DNA from: Actinoplanes ianthinogenes
GTDB taxonomy: Bacteria > Actinomycetota > Actinomycetes > Mycobacteriales > Micromonosporaceae
Direction: 5' to 3'
DNA: 64,000 bases
Assembly (NCBI RefSeq): GCF_018324205.1
Contig: NZ_AP023356.1
Span: 2,931,501 to 2,995,500, forward strand
The position numbers and the translations under genes were made by a program. The notes below the pieces were generated by a model. That model was not told the DNA's origin. It did no database searches and saw only the letters and a list, made by a program, of their open reading frames with translations. Below are positions 43,753 to 54,047 of the stretch, piece after piece; positions within the stretch are counted from its first letter, which is position 1, and the number at the start of each line of letters is the position of its first letter.

Positions 43753-44781
43753 TTGACCGAGCTGGAACAGGACAACGCGGCGTACGTGCGGGAGGTGCAC
43801 GACAAGGGCCTGGCCTTCGACCTCGGCACCATGAGCCGGCGCCGGATGCTCACCCTGATCGGCGGGGCCGGCGCGGCCATCGCGGTCACCGGCACGCTGG
43901 CCGGCACGGCCGGACCGGCGGCCGCGGCCCTGGCGGAGGTCGAGTCGGAGACGGCCGGGCCGTACCCGGCGGACGGCTCCAACGGCATCGACGTGCGCAC
44001 CGAGTCCGGCATCGTGCGCAGCGACATCCGGTCGTCGTTCGGCACCTCGGCGACCGTTGCCGAGGGCGTCCCGCTGGAGTTCTCGCTGACCGTGGTCGAC
44101 CTGGAGGGCGCGCCGCTGGCCGGGGCGGCGGTCTACGCGTGGCACTGCGACCGGGACGGCAACTACTCGCTGTACTCCACCGGGATCACCGGCGAGAACT
44201 ACCTGCGCGGCATCCAGGAGACCGACGCCGCCGGGACGGTCACCTTCACCAGCATCTTCCCGGCTTGTTACTCGGGACGCTGGCCGCACATCCACTTCGA
44301 GGTGTACTCGTCGCTGGCGAACGCCACCAGCGGGGCCGGGCCGATCGTGAAGACCTCGCAGATCGCCATCCCGGAGGAGGTGGCGGACCTGGTCTACGCC
44401 ACCGACGGATACAGCCGGAGCGTCACCAACCTGAGCCAGATCACCCTGGCCACGGACAACGTGTTCGGGGACGACTCGGCGGCCCGCGAGCTGGCGACGG
44501 TGACCGGCAGCGTCGAGGCCGGGTTCGTCGCGAGGCTGACGGCCGCGGTGGACCCGAGCGGCACCGAGGAGAGCGGCGGCGGGACACCGCCGTCCGGGGC
44601 GCCGCCCTCGGGCGCGCCGTCGGGCAGCCCGTCTCCGTCAGCCAGCGCCGCGCCGAGCACGAGCACGAGTACGAGTACGAGTACGAGCGCCAGTCCAGCG
44701 ACGACGGCGCCGAAGCCCCCGCAACAGCGGAAGCCGCACCCGAAGAAGGTGCGGCACTGGTGGAATCCGTTCAGTTGGTGA
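43753..44781 (+). CDS. Secreted intradiol-ring-cleavage dioxygenase-like protein
   Basis: A 342-residue protein of the intradiol (catechol-type) dioxygenase fold. A possible Tat-type leader (SRRRMLTLIGGAGAAIAV, about 26-45) follows an N-terminal extension. The catalytic domain shows ETAGPYPADG (first Tyr ligand), VYAWHCDRDGNYS (about 130-142) and CYSGRWPHIHFEV with the last Tyr and the two His ligands of Fe3+. The C-terminal tail is Ser/Thr/Pro-rich with a (ACGAGY)6 repeat and ends KPHPKKVRHWWNPFSW. TTG at 43753 is the start because gaggaggg lies 8 bases before it. The aromatic substrate is unknown. Confidence 0.84.
   Translation: MTELEQDNAAYVREVHDKGLAFDLGTMSRRRMLTLIGGAGAAIAVTGTLAGTAGPAAAALAEVESETAGPYPADGSNGIDVRTESGIVRSDIRSSFGTSATVAEGVPLEFSLTVVDLEGAPLAGAAVYAWHCDRDGNYSLYSTGITGENYLRGIQETDAAGTVTFTSIFPACYSGRWPHIHFEVYSSLANATSGAGPIVKTSQIAIPEEVADLVYATDGYSRSVTNLSQITLATDNVFGDDSAARELATVTGSVEAGFVARLTAAVDPSGTEESGGGTPPSGAPPSGAPSGSPSPSASAAPSTSTSTSTSTSASPATTAPKPPQQRKPHPKKVRHWWNPFSW
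44655..44690 (+). repeat. 6-bp microsatellite in the dioxygenase tail
   Basis: Six consecutive units gagcac/gagtac (ending gagcgc) encode an alternating Ser-Thr tract in the disordered tail. Copy-number change would not shift the frame. Confidence 0.8.
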
Positions 44782-44817
44782 CGGCTCCGGCCGTACCGTA
44801 AATCGGGTTTTTGATGT

Positions 44818-44865
44818 GGAGTCGGGGCGCGGGCCGGCCCCCATGCGAACCCGCGCCCCGACTCC
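44818..44865. terminator. Bidirectional terminator
   Basis: Sixteen-base perfect arms GGAGTCGGGGCGCGGG (44818-44833) and its complement (44850-44865) with a 16-base loop, between the convergent dioxygenase and nickel-protein genes. Confidence 0.85.
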
Positions 44866-44870
44866 CCCAC

Positions 44871-45119
44871 TCAGACCTCGGCGGTAAGCTCGTAGACCTG
44901 GGTGGTCGGGTGGCCGGCGCGCTCGTGCACGCGCATCACGGCCTCCTTGCTGGGTCCGGTGCTCAGGCAGAAAACCTTGCCGGACTCGGGGTCGAGCCAG
45001 GCGCGCTCGAAGTGCACGCCCTCCTCGCCCTCGATCTTCAGATCGGCATCGTGCGCCGCACTCAGCTGTTCCGCGGTGACCCCGAAGAACCCCTCGTGAA
45101 CGTCCATGAACTTCGCCAT
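44871..45119 (-). CDS. SCO4226 family nickel-binding protein (DUF4242-like)
   Basis: An 82-residue ferredoxin-like-fold protein of the SCO4226 family, named after a Streptomyces protein reported to bind nickel. Metal ligands are expected from the conserved His in MDVHEGF (about 6-12), His of AAHDAD, HFERAW (about 36-41) and HERAGHPT (about 65-72). Length and pattern fit. It diverges from the LAL regulator at 45240. Confidence 0.85.
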   Translation of the reverse strand: MAKFMDVHEGFFGVTAEQLSAAHDADLKIEGEEGVHFERAWLDPESGKVFCLSTGPSKEAVMRVHERAGHPTTQVYELTAEV

Positions 45120-45239
45120 CGCCTTTTCTCCTCGCAGTGCGGCGAAAACGTGACTCGCTCAGCGTGCCCGCGCCGGCCCGGTCGGACATCGGTCATAACA
45201 CCTAGGAAGCTCGATCGCGGCCCCTAAAGTTCCGCTGTG

Positions 45240-47966
45240 ATGCTCAGCAGTCCCGTCCTCATCGGACGCGACGATCTCCTCGGCCTCGCCGACCGGCGGC
45301 TGGCCGAGGCCGCCGCCGGGCGCGGCGAACTGCTCTTCCTCGCCGGGGAGGCGGGGATCGGCAAGACCCGGTTGCTCGGCGAGATCAGCCGGCGGGCCGG
45401 CGCGTTCCTGGTGATCGCCGCGGGCGCCGCGCCGGGCGACGCGGGCTCCGCGGCCGGGCTGCTCACCGATCTCAGCGCCCGGCTGAGCCGGCATCCGGTC
45501 ACCGCCGAGGCCGGCGAGCGGATGCGGCGGCGGCTGCGCGAGGAGCCGGCCGGTGACCCGGACCGGCATCGGCGGATGCTCGTCACCGACCTGGTAGAGC
45601 TGCTCGACGAGATCGCCGACCGACCGGTTCTGATCACACTGGAGGATCTGCACTGGGCGGACGACCTGACCCTGGAGGTGCTCGCCCGGCTCGCCCCGCG
45701 CGCCCGGTCCCGGCCACTGCTGGTGATCGGGACGTACCGCAGTGACGAGCTGTATCCGCGGGTCCCGATGCGCGTCTGGCGCACCCGGCTGCTCACCCAG
45801 CGGCACGCCGAGGAGGTGCGGCTGCCCCGGCTCGGGCGCGCCGACACCGCGGCGATGGCCGCCGCGATCGCCGGGGGCACGCTGGCCACCGCGGCCGTGG
45901 CGACGGTTTTCAATCGCAGCGACGGGATCCCGCTGCACGTCGAGGAGTTCCTGGCCGCGGCCGACGGGGTGCCGGACACCCTGGCCGACGCGGTGCTGTT
46001 CCGGGCCGAGCAGCTCAGCGCGGGCGCGCGGGCGCTGGCCGGGGCCGCGTCGGTGCTCGGCCGCTCGTTCGACCTGGATCTGCTCACGGCGATCACCGGA
46101 AGCTCGCCGGAGGCGCTCGACGGCGCCCTGCGGGAGCTGAGCGAGCGGTTCTTCGTGCAGGCCCGCGCGGACGGGACCGCGTTCGACTTCCGGCACGCGC
46201 TGATCCGCGACGCGCTGTATGCCGACCTCACCCCGCTGCGGCGCCGGGAGCTGCACGGACAGGCCGCCGAGGCGGCCACGGCGGCCGGCTTCGCCGCCGC
46301 GTTCATCAGCGATCAGTACGAGCGGGCCCAGCGTCCCGGCGAGGCTTTTCCCTACGCGCTGACCGCCGCCGCCCGGGCCGCCGCCCTCTCCGCGCACCAG
46401 GAGGCGGCCGAGCTGTACCAGCGGGCGCTGCGCACGCTCGACCCGGCGGTGTCCCGGGCGGCGCTGCTGGCCGCGTACGCCGGGGAGCTGGCGGCGATCG
46501 ACGACAACGAGGGGGCCGACCGGGCGTACGCGGAGGCGTACCGGATCCGGCTCGACGGCGGCGAACCACTCGCCGCCGCGGCGCTGCTGCCGGGCTGGGT
46601 GGCGGTGCGCCACCTGCTCGGCGACGGGCTGGACCGGCGTACCGCGATGCTGCGGGCCGGGCTGCCGCTGGCCGCGGGCGACACCGAGGTGCTCGCCCAG
46701 CTGCACGCGGCGCTGGCGGCGGCGTACATGCTGGACCGCCGGCTGCCCGAGGCGCTCGACCACGGGCGGCTCTCGCACGGGTACGACGTGGACGCCACGG
46801 TCGGCTCGGTGCTGCTCTTCCTGGGCCGGCTCGACGAGGGGTACGCGCTGCTGGAGAGCGTGATCACCCGGGCCGCCGAGGCGGATCGGGAACGGGAGGC
46901 GGCGCGGGCGTACCGGATGCTCGGCTCGTCCGCGTCGGTGCTGGTCGACTACGACCGGGCGGAGCGGTGGCTGGGCGAGGGGATCGCGTACGCGGACCGC
47001 GTCGAACGCTTCAACGACCGGCACTACATGGCCGCCCACCTGGCACACGTCCGCTGGGCGACCGGCGACTTCGACGGCGCCGCGGCGCAGGCCCGGGCCG
47101 CGCTCGCCGACGGCCGCGGCGGCATCACCACCCGGATCACCGCGCTGCACGTGCTCGGGTACGCCGCACTCGGCCACGGCGACCTGGCCTCGGCGCGGGA
47201 TGCCCTCACCCGGGCCGCCGAGCTGGGCGGCGCGATGCGCGAGCTCCAGCGGGTCTCGCCGGCCTGGTGGGGCCTGGCCGAACTCGCTCTGCTCGACGAG
47301 GACCACGACGCGGCGATCGCCTGGTGCGAGGAGGGCTACGCGGCCTCGGCCGCGGTCCAGGACGCTTCCTACCTCTTTCCGTACGCGGTGAGCGGCACCC
47401 GCGCCTACCTCGCCGGAAAGGGGCCGACCCAGGCACGGGACTGGCTCGCCCGGGTGTCGGCGCTGCTGACCGAGCGCCGGATCCCGGGAACGCTGGGCGC
47501 CCTCGACCACGCCTGGGGCCTGATCCACCTGGCGGAGGGGCAGACCGGCAAGGCACGCTCGTCGCTCTCCACCGCGGCCGGCTTCTGGGCCGGGCGGCGG
47601 CGGTTCTGGGAGGGCACCGCGGTGCTGCTGGACCAGGCGCGGTGCGCGCACCGGTCGCGGCGCCCCGGGGAGGCGGCGGCGCTGGTGGCGGCGGCCCGCG
47701 CGGCCTGGCCCGGGCTGCCGGCGGCGTGGCTGGCCGGCACCCCGGCGGGCGGTTCCGCTCTCGCGGCACAGGCCGTGCTGACCGCGCGGGAGCTGGAGGT
47801 GGCCCGGCTGGTCGCCTCGGGGCACACCGACCGGGAGATCGCCGGGACGCTGATCATCTCGCCGCGGACGGTGGCCGCGCACGTCGAACACATCCGCACG
47901 AAGCTGGGCGTGACCCGCCGGACCCAGATCGCGGGCTGGCTCGCGACGGTTGAGCCTTCGAGTTAA
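45240..47966 (+). CDS. LAL-type (MalT-like) AAA/LuxR regulator
   Basis: A large (about 908-residue) transcription factor. The N-terminal AAA/NACHT-like ATPase (residues 1-~300) has Walker A GEAGIGKTR and Walker B VLITLEDLHWAD. A long helical TPR-type region (about 330-830) follows, then a C-terminal LuxR HTH (LTARELEVARLVASGHTDREIA, TVAAHVEHIRTKLGV). ATP-bound LAL regulators activate antibiotic or carbohydrate genes on ligand binding. ATG at 45240 or the adjacent GTG at 45237 are both possible; no clear ribosome site exists. No obvious target genes sit beside it. Confidence 0.92.
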   Translation: MLSSPVLIGRDDLLGLADRRLAEAAAGRGELLFLAGEAGIGKTRLLGEISRRAGAFLVIAAGAAPGDAGSAAGLLTDLSARLSRHPVTAEAGERMRRRLREEPAGDPDRHRRMLVTDLVELLDEIADRPVLITLEDLHWADDLTLEVLARLAPRARSRPLLVIGTYRSDELYPRVPMRVWRTRLLTQRHAEEVRLPRLGRADTAAMAAAIAGGTLATAAVATVFNRSDGIPLHVEEFLAAADGVPDTLADAVLFRAEQLSAGARALAGAASVLGRSFDLDLLTAITGSSPEALDGALRELSERFFVQARADGTAFDFRHALIRDALYADLTPLRRRELHGQAAEAATAAGFAAAFISDQYERAQRPGEAFPYALTAAARAAALSAHQEAAELYQRALRTLDPAVSRAALLAAYAGELAAIDDNEGADRAYAEAYRIRLDGGEPLAAAALLPGWVAVRHLLGDGLDRRTAMLRAGLPLAAGDTEVLAQLHAALAAAYMLDRRLPEALDHGRLSHGYDVDATVGSVLLFLGRLDEGYALLESVITRAAEADREREAARAYRMLGSSASVLVDYDRAERWLGEGIAYADRVERFNDRHYMAAHLAHVRWATGDFDGAAAQARAALADGRGGITTRITALHVLGYAALGHGDLASARDALTRAAELGGAMRELQRVSPAWWGLAELALLDEDHDAAIAWCEEGYAASAAVQDASYLFPYAVSGTRAYLAGKGPTQARDWLARVSALLTERRIPGTLGALDHAWGLIHLAEGQTGKARSSLSTAAGFWAGRRRFWEGTAVLLDQARCAHRSRRPGEAAALVAAARAAWPGLPAAWLAGTPAGGSALAAQAVLTARELEVARLVASGHTDREIAGTLIISPRTVAAHVEHIRTKLGVTRRTQIAGWLATVEPSS

Positions 47967-48007
47967 TTCATTCGGGGTACGTCAAACGGGCCATAGCTCA
48001 CGGTCTA

Positions 48008-49028
<1,021 letters not shown>

Positions 49029-49067
49029 GCGGATTTCCTGTCGTACCCCGGGTCTAGGTTCGCTGAC

Positions 49068-49415
49068 ATGGTCACCGTCGATGACGTCCGGCGGATCGCC
49101 CGGGATCTGCCGCGCAGCGAGGAACACCTGATCCGGGACCGCGTGAAATTCCGCGTCGGCAAGATCGTCTACGTCGCGTTCTCCCGCGACGAGACGACCA
49201 TGGGTTTCGGCTTCCCCAAACAGGAGCGGGCCGCCCTGGTCGCCGCCGACCCGGCGACGTTCCAGCTGCCCCGCGAGTCCGACATGCGCTTCAACTGGGT
49301 CGTCGCCCGCCTCGACCAGCTCGGCGAGGAGGAGATGACCGAGCTGGTCCTGGACGCCTGGCGCATGGTCGTCCCCAGAAAGGTCTGGTCCGCCTATCTC
49401 CCACGCCTAGCCTGA
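49068..49415 (+). CDS. MmcQ/YjbR family DNA-binding-fold protein
   Basis: A 115-residue protein of the MmcQ/YjbR (DUF419) family, a CyaY-like fold. Pattern: VTVDDVRRIARDLPRSEEH, FRVGKIVYVAFSRDE, GFGFPKQERAALVAADPATF and the C-terminal LVLDAWRMVVPRKVW. Its function is not settled; DNA binding was proposed for MmcQ-type members. It ends 18 bases before the stop of the converging GGDEF-EAL gene. Confidence 0.85.
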   Translation: MVTVDDVRRIARDLPRSEEHLIRDRVKFRVGKIVYVAFSRDETTMGFGFPKQERAALVAADPATFQLPRESDMRFNWVVARLDQLGEEEMTELVLDAWRMVVPRKVWSAYLPRLA

Positions 49416-49437
49416 CCCGCACCTCGCCCGGGGTCAG
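49412..49437. terminator. Weak hairpin between convergent genes
   Basis: Seven-base stem CTGACCC / GGGTCAG around a 12-base loop, covering both stop codons. A possible shared terminator, without a T-run. Confidence 0.4.
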
Positions 49438-52139
49438 ACGGACGTCTCGACCGGCGTGTCGGCGCCTTCCAGGAACAGTCGGCCGGCCTCGGCCGCCGGG
49501 ACCGGGCGGGAGAAGTAGTAGCCCTGGGCGAACCCGCAGCCCATCTCCCGCAGCGCCGCCAGCTGCCCGAACTCCTCGATGCCCTCCGCGACCGTCGCCA
49601 TGCCCAGGCTCTTGCCGAGCCGGACGATCGTGTCGGTCAGCGCGGTGTCGCCGGTCAGGACGCCGCCGAGGCGCTCGACGAACGAGCGGTCGATCTTCAG
49701 CGTGTCGACCGGGAAGCGGCGCAGGTAGGCCAGCGACGAGTACCCGGTGCCGAAGTCGTCGATGGCCAGGGTCAGGCCGAGGGCCTTGAGCCGGACCAGC
49801 TGCTCCAGGTTGGCCTCGGTGTCGGTCATCAGCACCGACTCGGTCATCTCCAGGCAGAGCCGGTCGGCCGGCATGCCCGTCTCGGCCAGCACGGCCGCGA
49901 CCGTCTCGGCGAAGTCGGGCTGGTCGAACTGGCGGACCGACACGTTGACCGACATCTTCAGCGGCCGGCCCCCGGCGGCCGCGCTCCACTCGACCGCCTG
50001 GCGGCAGGCCTCGTGCAGGACCCAGCGGCCGAGCGGCACGATCATGCCGGTCGCCTCGGCGATCGGGATGAAGTCCAGCGGGTTGATCATGCCGCGGGTC
50101 GGGTGCGGCCAGCGGACCAGGGCCTCGAAGCCGACCACCTCACTGGTGTCCAGGTCGACGGTGGGCTGGTAGTGCAGGCGCAGGTCGTGGTTCTCCAGCG
50201 CGGCGCGCAGGTCGTTCTCCAGCTCCAGGCGCTCGACCAGGCCCTCCTGCATCTGCGCGCGGAAGCTGACGAAGGCGCTGCCACCGGCCGCCTTGGCGTG
50301 GTGCATGGCCAGGTCGGCGTTGCGCAGCAGCTGCTCCGCGTCCGGCTCGTCGAGCAGGGTCGCGTCGGCCAGGCCGATGCTTGCCCGGACGTGGATCCGC
50401 CGGGTGCCCACCTCGACCGGAGCCTCCAGATCGTCCAGGATGCGCCGGGCCACGGTCTCGGCGTCGGAGGTCTCGATCAGCACCGCGAACTCGTCGGCGC
50501 CGAACCGGGCGACCAGGTCCTCGCCCCGGACGCAGGCCTGGATCCGGTCGGCGATCTGCACCAGCAGCTGGTCGCCGGCCAGGTGGCCGAGGCTGTCGTT
50601 GACCCGCTTGAACCCGTCCAGGTCCAGGTGCAGCACGGTCAGTTCGGTGCTCCGGCGCAGCGCCGTCGCCGCCTGGTCGCGGAACAACGCCCGGTTCGCG
50701 AGCTGGGTCAGCGGGTCGTGGTACGCCTCGTGCACCAGCTGGTCCTGGAGCTCCTTGCGCTCGCTGATGTCGCGGGTGTTCAGCACGAACCCGCCCACGT
50801 GCGGGTCGTCCACCAGGTTCGTGATGATCATCTCGGAGGGACGCTTCCGGCCGTCCTGGTGGGTGTGCACCACCTCGCGGGTGGTCGTGGCGTACGGCCG
50901 GGCCGCCACCTGCCGCATCGCCTCGGCCAGCCGCATCGACACCTCGGCGTCGACGATCTCGGTGTAGTGCCGGCCGACGAACACCTCCGGCGGGTAGCCG
51001 AAGACCCGCTGCATCGACTCGCTCTGGTACGTCACCCGCCCGTCCGCGTCGATCACCGTGACCACGTCCGAGCTGTGCCGGATCAGCGCGTGGAAGTGCT
51101 GCTCCCGGGCGTAGAGCTCGGCGGTCCGGTCCTCGACCCGGGCCTCCAGGTTCCGGGTCAGTTCCCGGTTCTCCAGCAGGGTCAGCACCTGCCGCCCGAT
51201 CAGCAGCAGGATCAGCAGCGAGCGGGTGTACGCCACGAACGGGCTGCTGTGCCCGGTGGTGAGGTGGAAGAGAACGCTGGCGAACAGCGCCGCCAGGACC
51301 GCCGCGTACGGCAGCAGCACCCCGCTGGTCCGCAGCCGCGGACTGAACTCGCTCTTGAGCGGCTCGGCGTCCTTGGGCCGGGCCGCGCCGATGGTGATCA
51401 GCCCGAAGCCGATCAGCCAGCCCAGGTCGATCAGGTTCCCGGCCTGGTAGTCGTGGATCATCCGCAGGTACGCGTACCCGATGTCGGAGACCGCGAAGGC
51501 GGCCACGCCGAGCCCGAAGAAGGTCAGGTCGGCCGAGCAGCGGTACAACGCCCGCCGCTGCGGCAGCATGTACCCGATCATGGTGCCGATCACGATGTCG
51601 CCGAGCGGGTAGAGCAGCGTCAGGTAGAAACCCAGGCCGTTGTCGGCCGGGTCGAGCCGGCCGTCGACCACGAAGACCCAGCTGACCAGCACCAGCGAGG
51701 CCGCGACCAGCATGCCGTCGAGCACGCTGCGCGCCCGGTTGGCCAGCGGCTGGCTGGCGCTGGGCAGGATCAGCAGACCGAGCGGAACCAGCAGCAGCAG
51801 GCCCAGGTATCCGGTGTCGGCCGGGGACGGGACCTCCGAGGTGCCGCCGGTCGGCCAGTACCGCACCAGCGTGTACCCGATGCCGAGACCCCAGCTCAGC
51901 ACGCCGGCCGCGATGGTCGACCAGCCCCACCGGGCCCGGCCGGTGAACAGCCGGCCACGCCGCCAGCAGGTCGCCGCCGCGACGACGGCCCCGATGGCCA
52001 GCGCCCAGGTGGAGAGACCCGGGCTGCCGACGCCGGCGCCGATCAGCACGACGAGCACCGCGAGGACCGCGGCGACGGCGATGCAGACCCGGACCCAGGC
52101 GCGGATGTCCACCGGTCCCTCCGCGTTGTTGCGAGTCAT
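49434..52139 (-). CDS. Membrane PAS-GGDEF-EAL cyclic-di-GMP protein
   Basis: A 901-residue enzyme. It has about nine N-terminal transmembrane helices (about 13-320) then a short coiled coil, a PAS domain (about 346-460; HSSDVVTVIDADGRVTYQSE), a GGDEF domain (about 465-625) and an EAL domain (about 635-890). The GGDEF active-site motif reads GADEF (547-551), altered at the second Gly, while the EAL motif (672-674, EALVRW) and the DDFGTGYSSL loop look complete. It may act mainly as a phosphodiesterase, or be a sensor-controlled bifunctional enzyme. It is the only c-di-GMP enzyme seen near the GEMM-type riboswitch. Confidence 0.93.
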   Translation of the reverse strand: MTRNNAEGPVDIRAWVRVCIAVAAVLAVLVVLIGAGVGSPGLSTWALAIGAVVAAATCWRRGRLFTGRARWGWSTIAAGVLSWGLGIGYTLVRYWPTGGTSEVPSPADTGYLGLLLLVPLGLLILPSASQPLANRARSVLDGMLVAASLVLVSWVFVVDGRLDPADNGLGFYLTLLYPLGDIVIGTMIGYMLPQRRALYRCSADLTFFGLGVAAFAVSDIGYAYLRMIHDYQAGNLIDLGWLIGFGLITIGAARPKDAEPLKSEFSPRLRTSGVLLPYAAVLAALFASVLFHLTTGHSSPFVAYTRSLLILLLIGRQVLTLLENRELTRNLEARVEDRTAELYAREQHFHALIRHSSDVVTVIDADGRVTYQSESMQRVFGYPPEVFVGRHYTEIVDAEVSMRLAEAMRQVAARPYATTTREVVHTHQDGRKRPSEMIITNLVDDPHVGGFVLNTRDISERKELQDQLVHEAYHDPLTQLANRALFRDQAATALRRSTELTVLHLDLDGFKRVNDSLGHLAGDQLLVQIADRIQACVRGEDLVARFGADEFAVLIETSDAETVARRILDDLEAPVEVGTRRIHVRASIGLADATLLDEPDAEQLLRNADLAMHHAKAAGGSAFVSFRAQMQEGLVERLELENDLRAALENHDLRLHYQPTVDLDTSEVVGFEALVRWPHPTRGMINPLDFIPIAEATGMIVPLGRWVLHEACRQAVEWSAAAGGRPLKMSVNVSVRQFDQPDFAETVAAVLAETGMPADRLCLEMTESVLMTDTEANLEQLVRLKALGLTLAIDDFGTGYSSLAYLRRFPVDTLKIDRSFVERLGGVLTGDTALTDTIVRLGKSLGMATVAEGIEEFGQLAALREMGCGFAQGYYFSRPVPAAEAGRLFLEGADTPVETSV

Positions 52140-52227
52140 CGCGACGCCTCCGCCCTCGATCTACTGGTCAACCGGGGCTATCGGGCCGGAACGCACCCGG
52201 TTGAGGAGGAGCCGGGGTGCAAAGCGG

Positions 52228-52869
52228 TTAGACGAGCCCGTCCCGGTAGGCGGCGATCACCAGCTGGACCCGGTCACGGACGCCGAGCTTGCTGATCGCC
52301 CGGGTGATGTGCGTCTTCGCGGTCAGCGGGCTGATCACCAGCTGGGCGGCGATCTCGTCGTTGGACAGGCCGGTGGCGACGAGGGCGACCACCTCGCGCT
52401 CGCGGTCGGTGAGCACGGCCAGCCGGTCGCCGGCCGGTGCCGCGGGCGGGCGGTGCGCGAACCGGCCGACGACCCGGCGGGTGACGCTCGGGGAGAGCAG
52501 CGCGTCGCCGGCGGCGACCACGCGGACCGCGGTGCGCAGGCCCTCCGGGTCGATCTCCTTGGTCAGGAAGCCGCTGGCGCCGGCGGCGAGGGCGGCGAAG
52601 ACGTACTCGTCGGTCTCGAAGGTCGTCAGGATGATGATCTTGGTCGAGCTGAACTCCAGGATCTTCCCGGTGGCGGCGATGCCGTCCATCCCGGGCATCC
52701 GGATGTCCATCAGGATCACATCCGGAGAGAGGGCGCGAGCCGCCCGGACCGCCTCGTCCCCGGTGGCGGCCTCACCCACCACCTCGATGTCCCGGCCCCG
52801 CCGCAGCAGGCTACGGAACCCGGCCCGGACCAGCTGCTGGTCGTCGGCGATGAGCACGGAGATCGTCAT
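52228..52869 (-). CDS. LuxR/NarL family response regulator
   Basis: A 213-residue regulator with a receiver domain (IADDQ with the acidic pair; phosphoacceptor in ILMDIRMP; Lys in FLTKEI) and a C-terminal LuxR HTH (LTDREREVVALVATGLSNDEIAAQL). It begins 1 base after the stop of its kinase gene and lies downstream of it. The target genes are unknown; no ABC gene sits beside this pair. Confidence 0.93.
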   Translation of the reverse strand: MTISVLIADDQQLVRAGFRSLLRRGRDIEVVGEAATGDEAVRAARALSPDVILMDIRMPGMDGIAATGKILEFSSTKIIILTTFETDEYVFAALAAGASGFLTKEIDPEGLRTAVRVVAAGDALLSPSVTRRVVGRFAHRPPAAPAGDRLAVLTDREREVVALVATGLSNDEIAAQLVISPLTAKTHITRAISKLGVRDRVQLVIAAYRDGLV

Positions 52870-52870
52870 G

Positions 52871-53923
52871 TCACCCTTTCAGCAGGGGCAGGCTCGCGCG
52901 TACCGAAAAGCCCTTGGCGTTGGGACCGGCGGTGAGCGCCCCGCCCAGCGCGGCCACCCGCTCGCGCATCCCGGCGATGCCGTGCCCGTCGGCGGCCGGC
53001 TCGGCGCCGGCGCCGTCGTCCTGCACGTCGACCAGCACCCCGTCCGGCGCGTACCGGACGGTCACCACGGCCCGGGTCGCCCCGGCGTGCCGGACCGCGT
53101 TGGTCAGCGCCTCCTGCACCACCCGGTAGACCGCGATGGCGACCGGCGCCGGCACCTCGACCGGGTCGCCGAACTCGTTCAGCGACACCGGCAACCCGGC
53201 CGCGCGGACCTGCTCGGCCAGCCGGCCGAGACCGGTCAGGCCGGGCACCTCGCCGCCGCGCAGCACCCCGACCAGCGCGCCCAGGTCGGCCATCGCCCGG
53301 CCGCGGACCTCCTGGGCCAGCCTCAGCGAGGCGCGGGCCTCGGCCGGGTCGTCGTCGAAGGCGTCCATCGCCACGTTCAGGTGCACGCCCACCACGGCCA
53401 GGGTGTGCGAGACGACGTCGTGCAGGTCCCGGGCGATCTCCACGTGCGCCTGCGCGGAGCGGCGCTCGTCCCGCTCGGCGCGCCAGCGGACGGTGGTCAC
53501 GCCCGCGAACGCCCCGGCCAGCGCCGCGGTCAGCCACAGCCCCTCGCCACCCAGATGGGCGAACACCCAGTCGGCGGAATGCTCCTCGACCGCCCAGTCC
53601 CAGGCGACGCCGTACCAGAGGAAGCACACCGCGACCGTGACGGCGGTCCGCGGATACCCGGCCAGCACGGTCAGCACCAGGACGGCGGTGGCCGGCCAGA
53701 CCCAGCCGGTCCCGATCAGCTCGGACGACCGCCAGGCCGCGACGATCAGCACCGAGAGCAGCAGCGCGCTCCGCGGCCGGCGCCGGGCCACCAGGGTCAG
53801 CCCGGCGAGAGTCACGGCGAGTGAGACAGTCATCACAGTTTGCGTATTGCCGCCGGTGAGCGCCAGCCCGGCGGGCACCCCGACGAGTGTCGCGGCGGCG
53901 GCGACGGGATAGATGAAGTTCAT
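52871..53923 (-). CDS. Sensor histidine kinase (HisKA_3)
   Basis: A 350-residue membrane kinase with about five transmembrane helices (about 2-140), then the HisKA_3 box EIARDLHDVVSHTLAVVGVHL and a HATPase_c with ALTNAVRHA and DDGAGAE. ATG at 53923 (MNFIYPVAAAATL) gives the natural N-terminus; an earlier in-frame start at 53983 adds 20 less likely residues. A palindrome lies upstream (54005-54020). Confidence 0.92.
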   Translation of the reverse strand: MNFIYPVAAAATLVGVPAGLALTGGNTQTVMTVSLAVTLAGLTLVARRRPRSALLLSVLIVAAWRSSELIGTGWVWPATAVLVLTVLAGYPRTAVTVAVCFLWYGVAWDWAVEEHSADWVFAHLGGEGLWLTAALAGAFAGVTTVRWRAERDERRSAQAHVEIARDLHDVVSHTLAVVGVHLNVAMDAFDDDPAEARASLRLAQEVRGRAMADLGALVGVLRGGEVPGLTGLGRLAEQVRAAGLPVSLNEFGDPVEVPAPVAIAVYRVVQEALTNAVRHAGATRAVVTVRYAPDGVLVDVQDDGAGAEPAADGHGIAGMRERVAALGGALTAGPNAKGFSVRASLPLLKG

Positions 53924-54004
53924 GCTCAGGACGCTAGGCGCGACGCCCGCTCCGGCGCGTCGTCCGGCAGTAGTCACCCGCATGGACGCCTCCCGCGTAC
54001 GAGC

Positions 54005-54020
54005 TACATCGTTCGATGTA
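54005..54020. promoter_or_regulatory. Orphan PadR-like operator
   Basis: Palindrome TACATCGTTCGATGTA, with 7-base arms TACATCG and CGATGTA, resembles the TACAT/ATGTA half-sites of PadR-type repressors. It sits in the divergent gap between the kinase gene and the SMI1-like gene. No PadR gene is present in the window. Confidence 0.55.
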
Positions 54021-54047
54021 TGCCGCCTCGCTGGTTAAGGTAATCGA

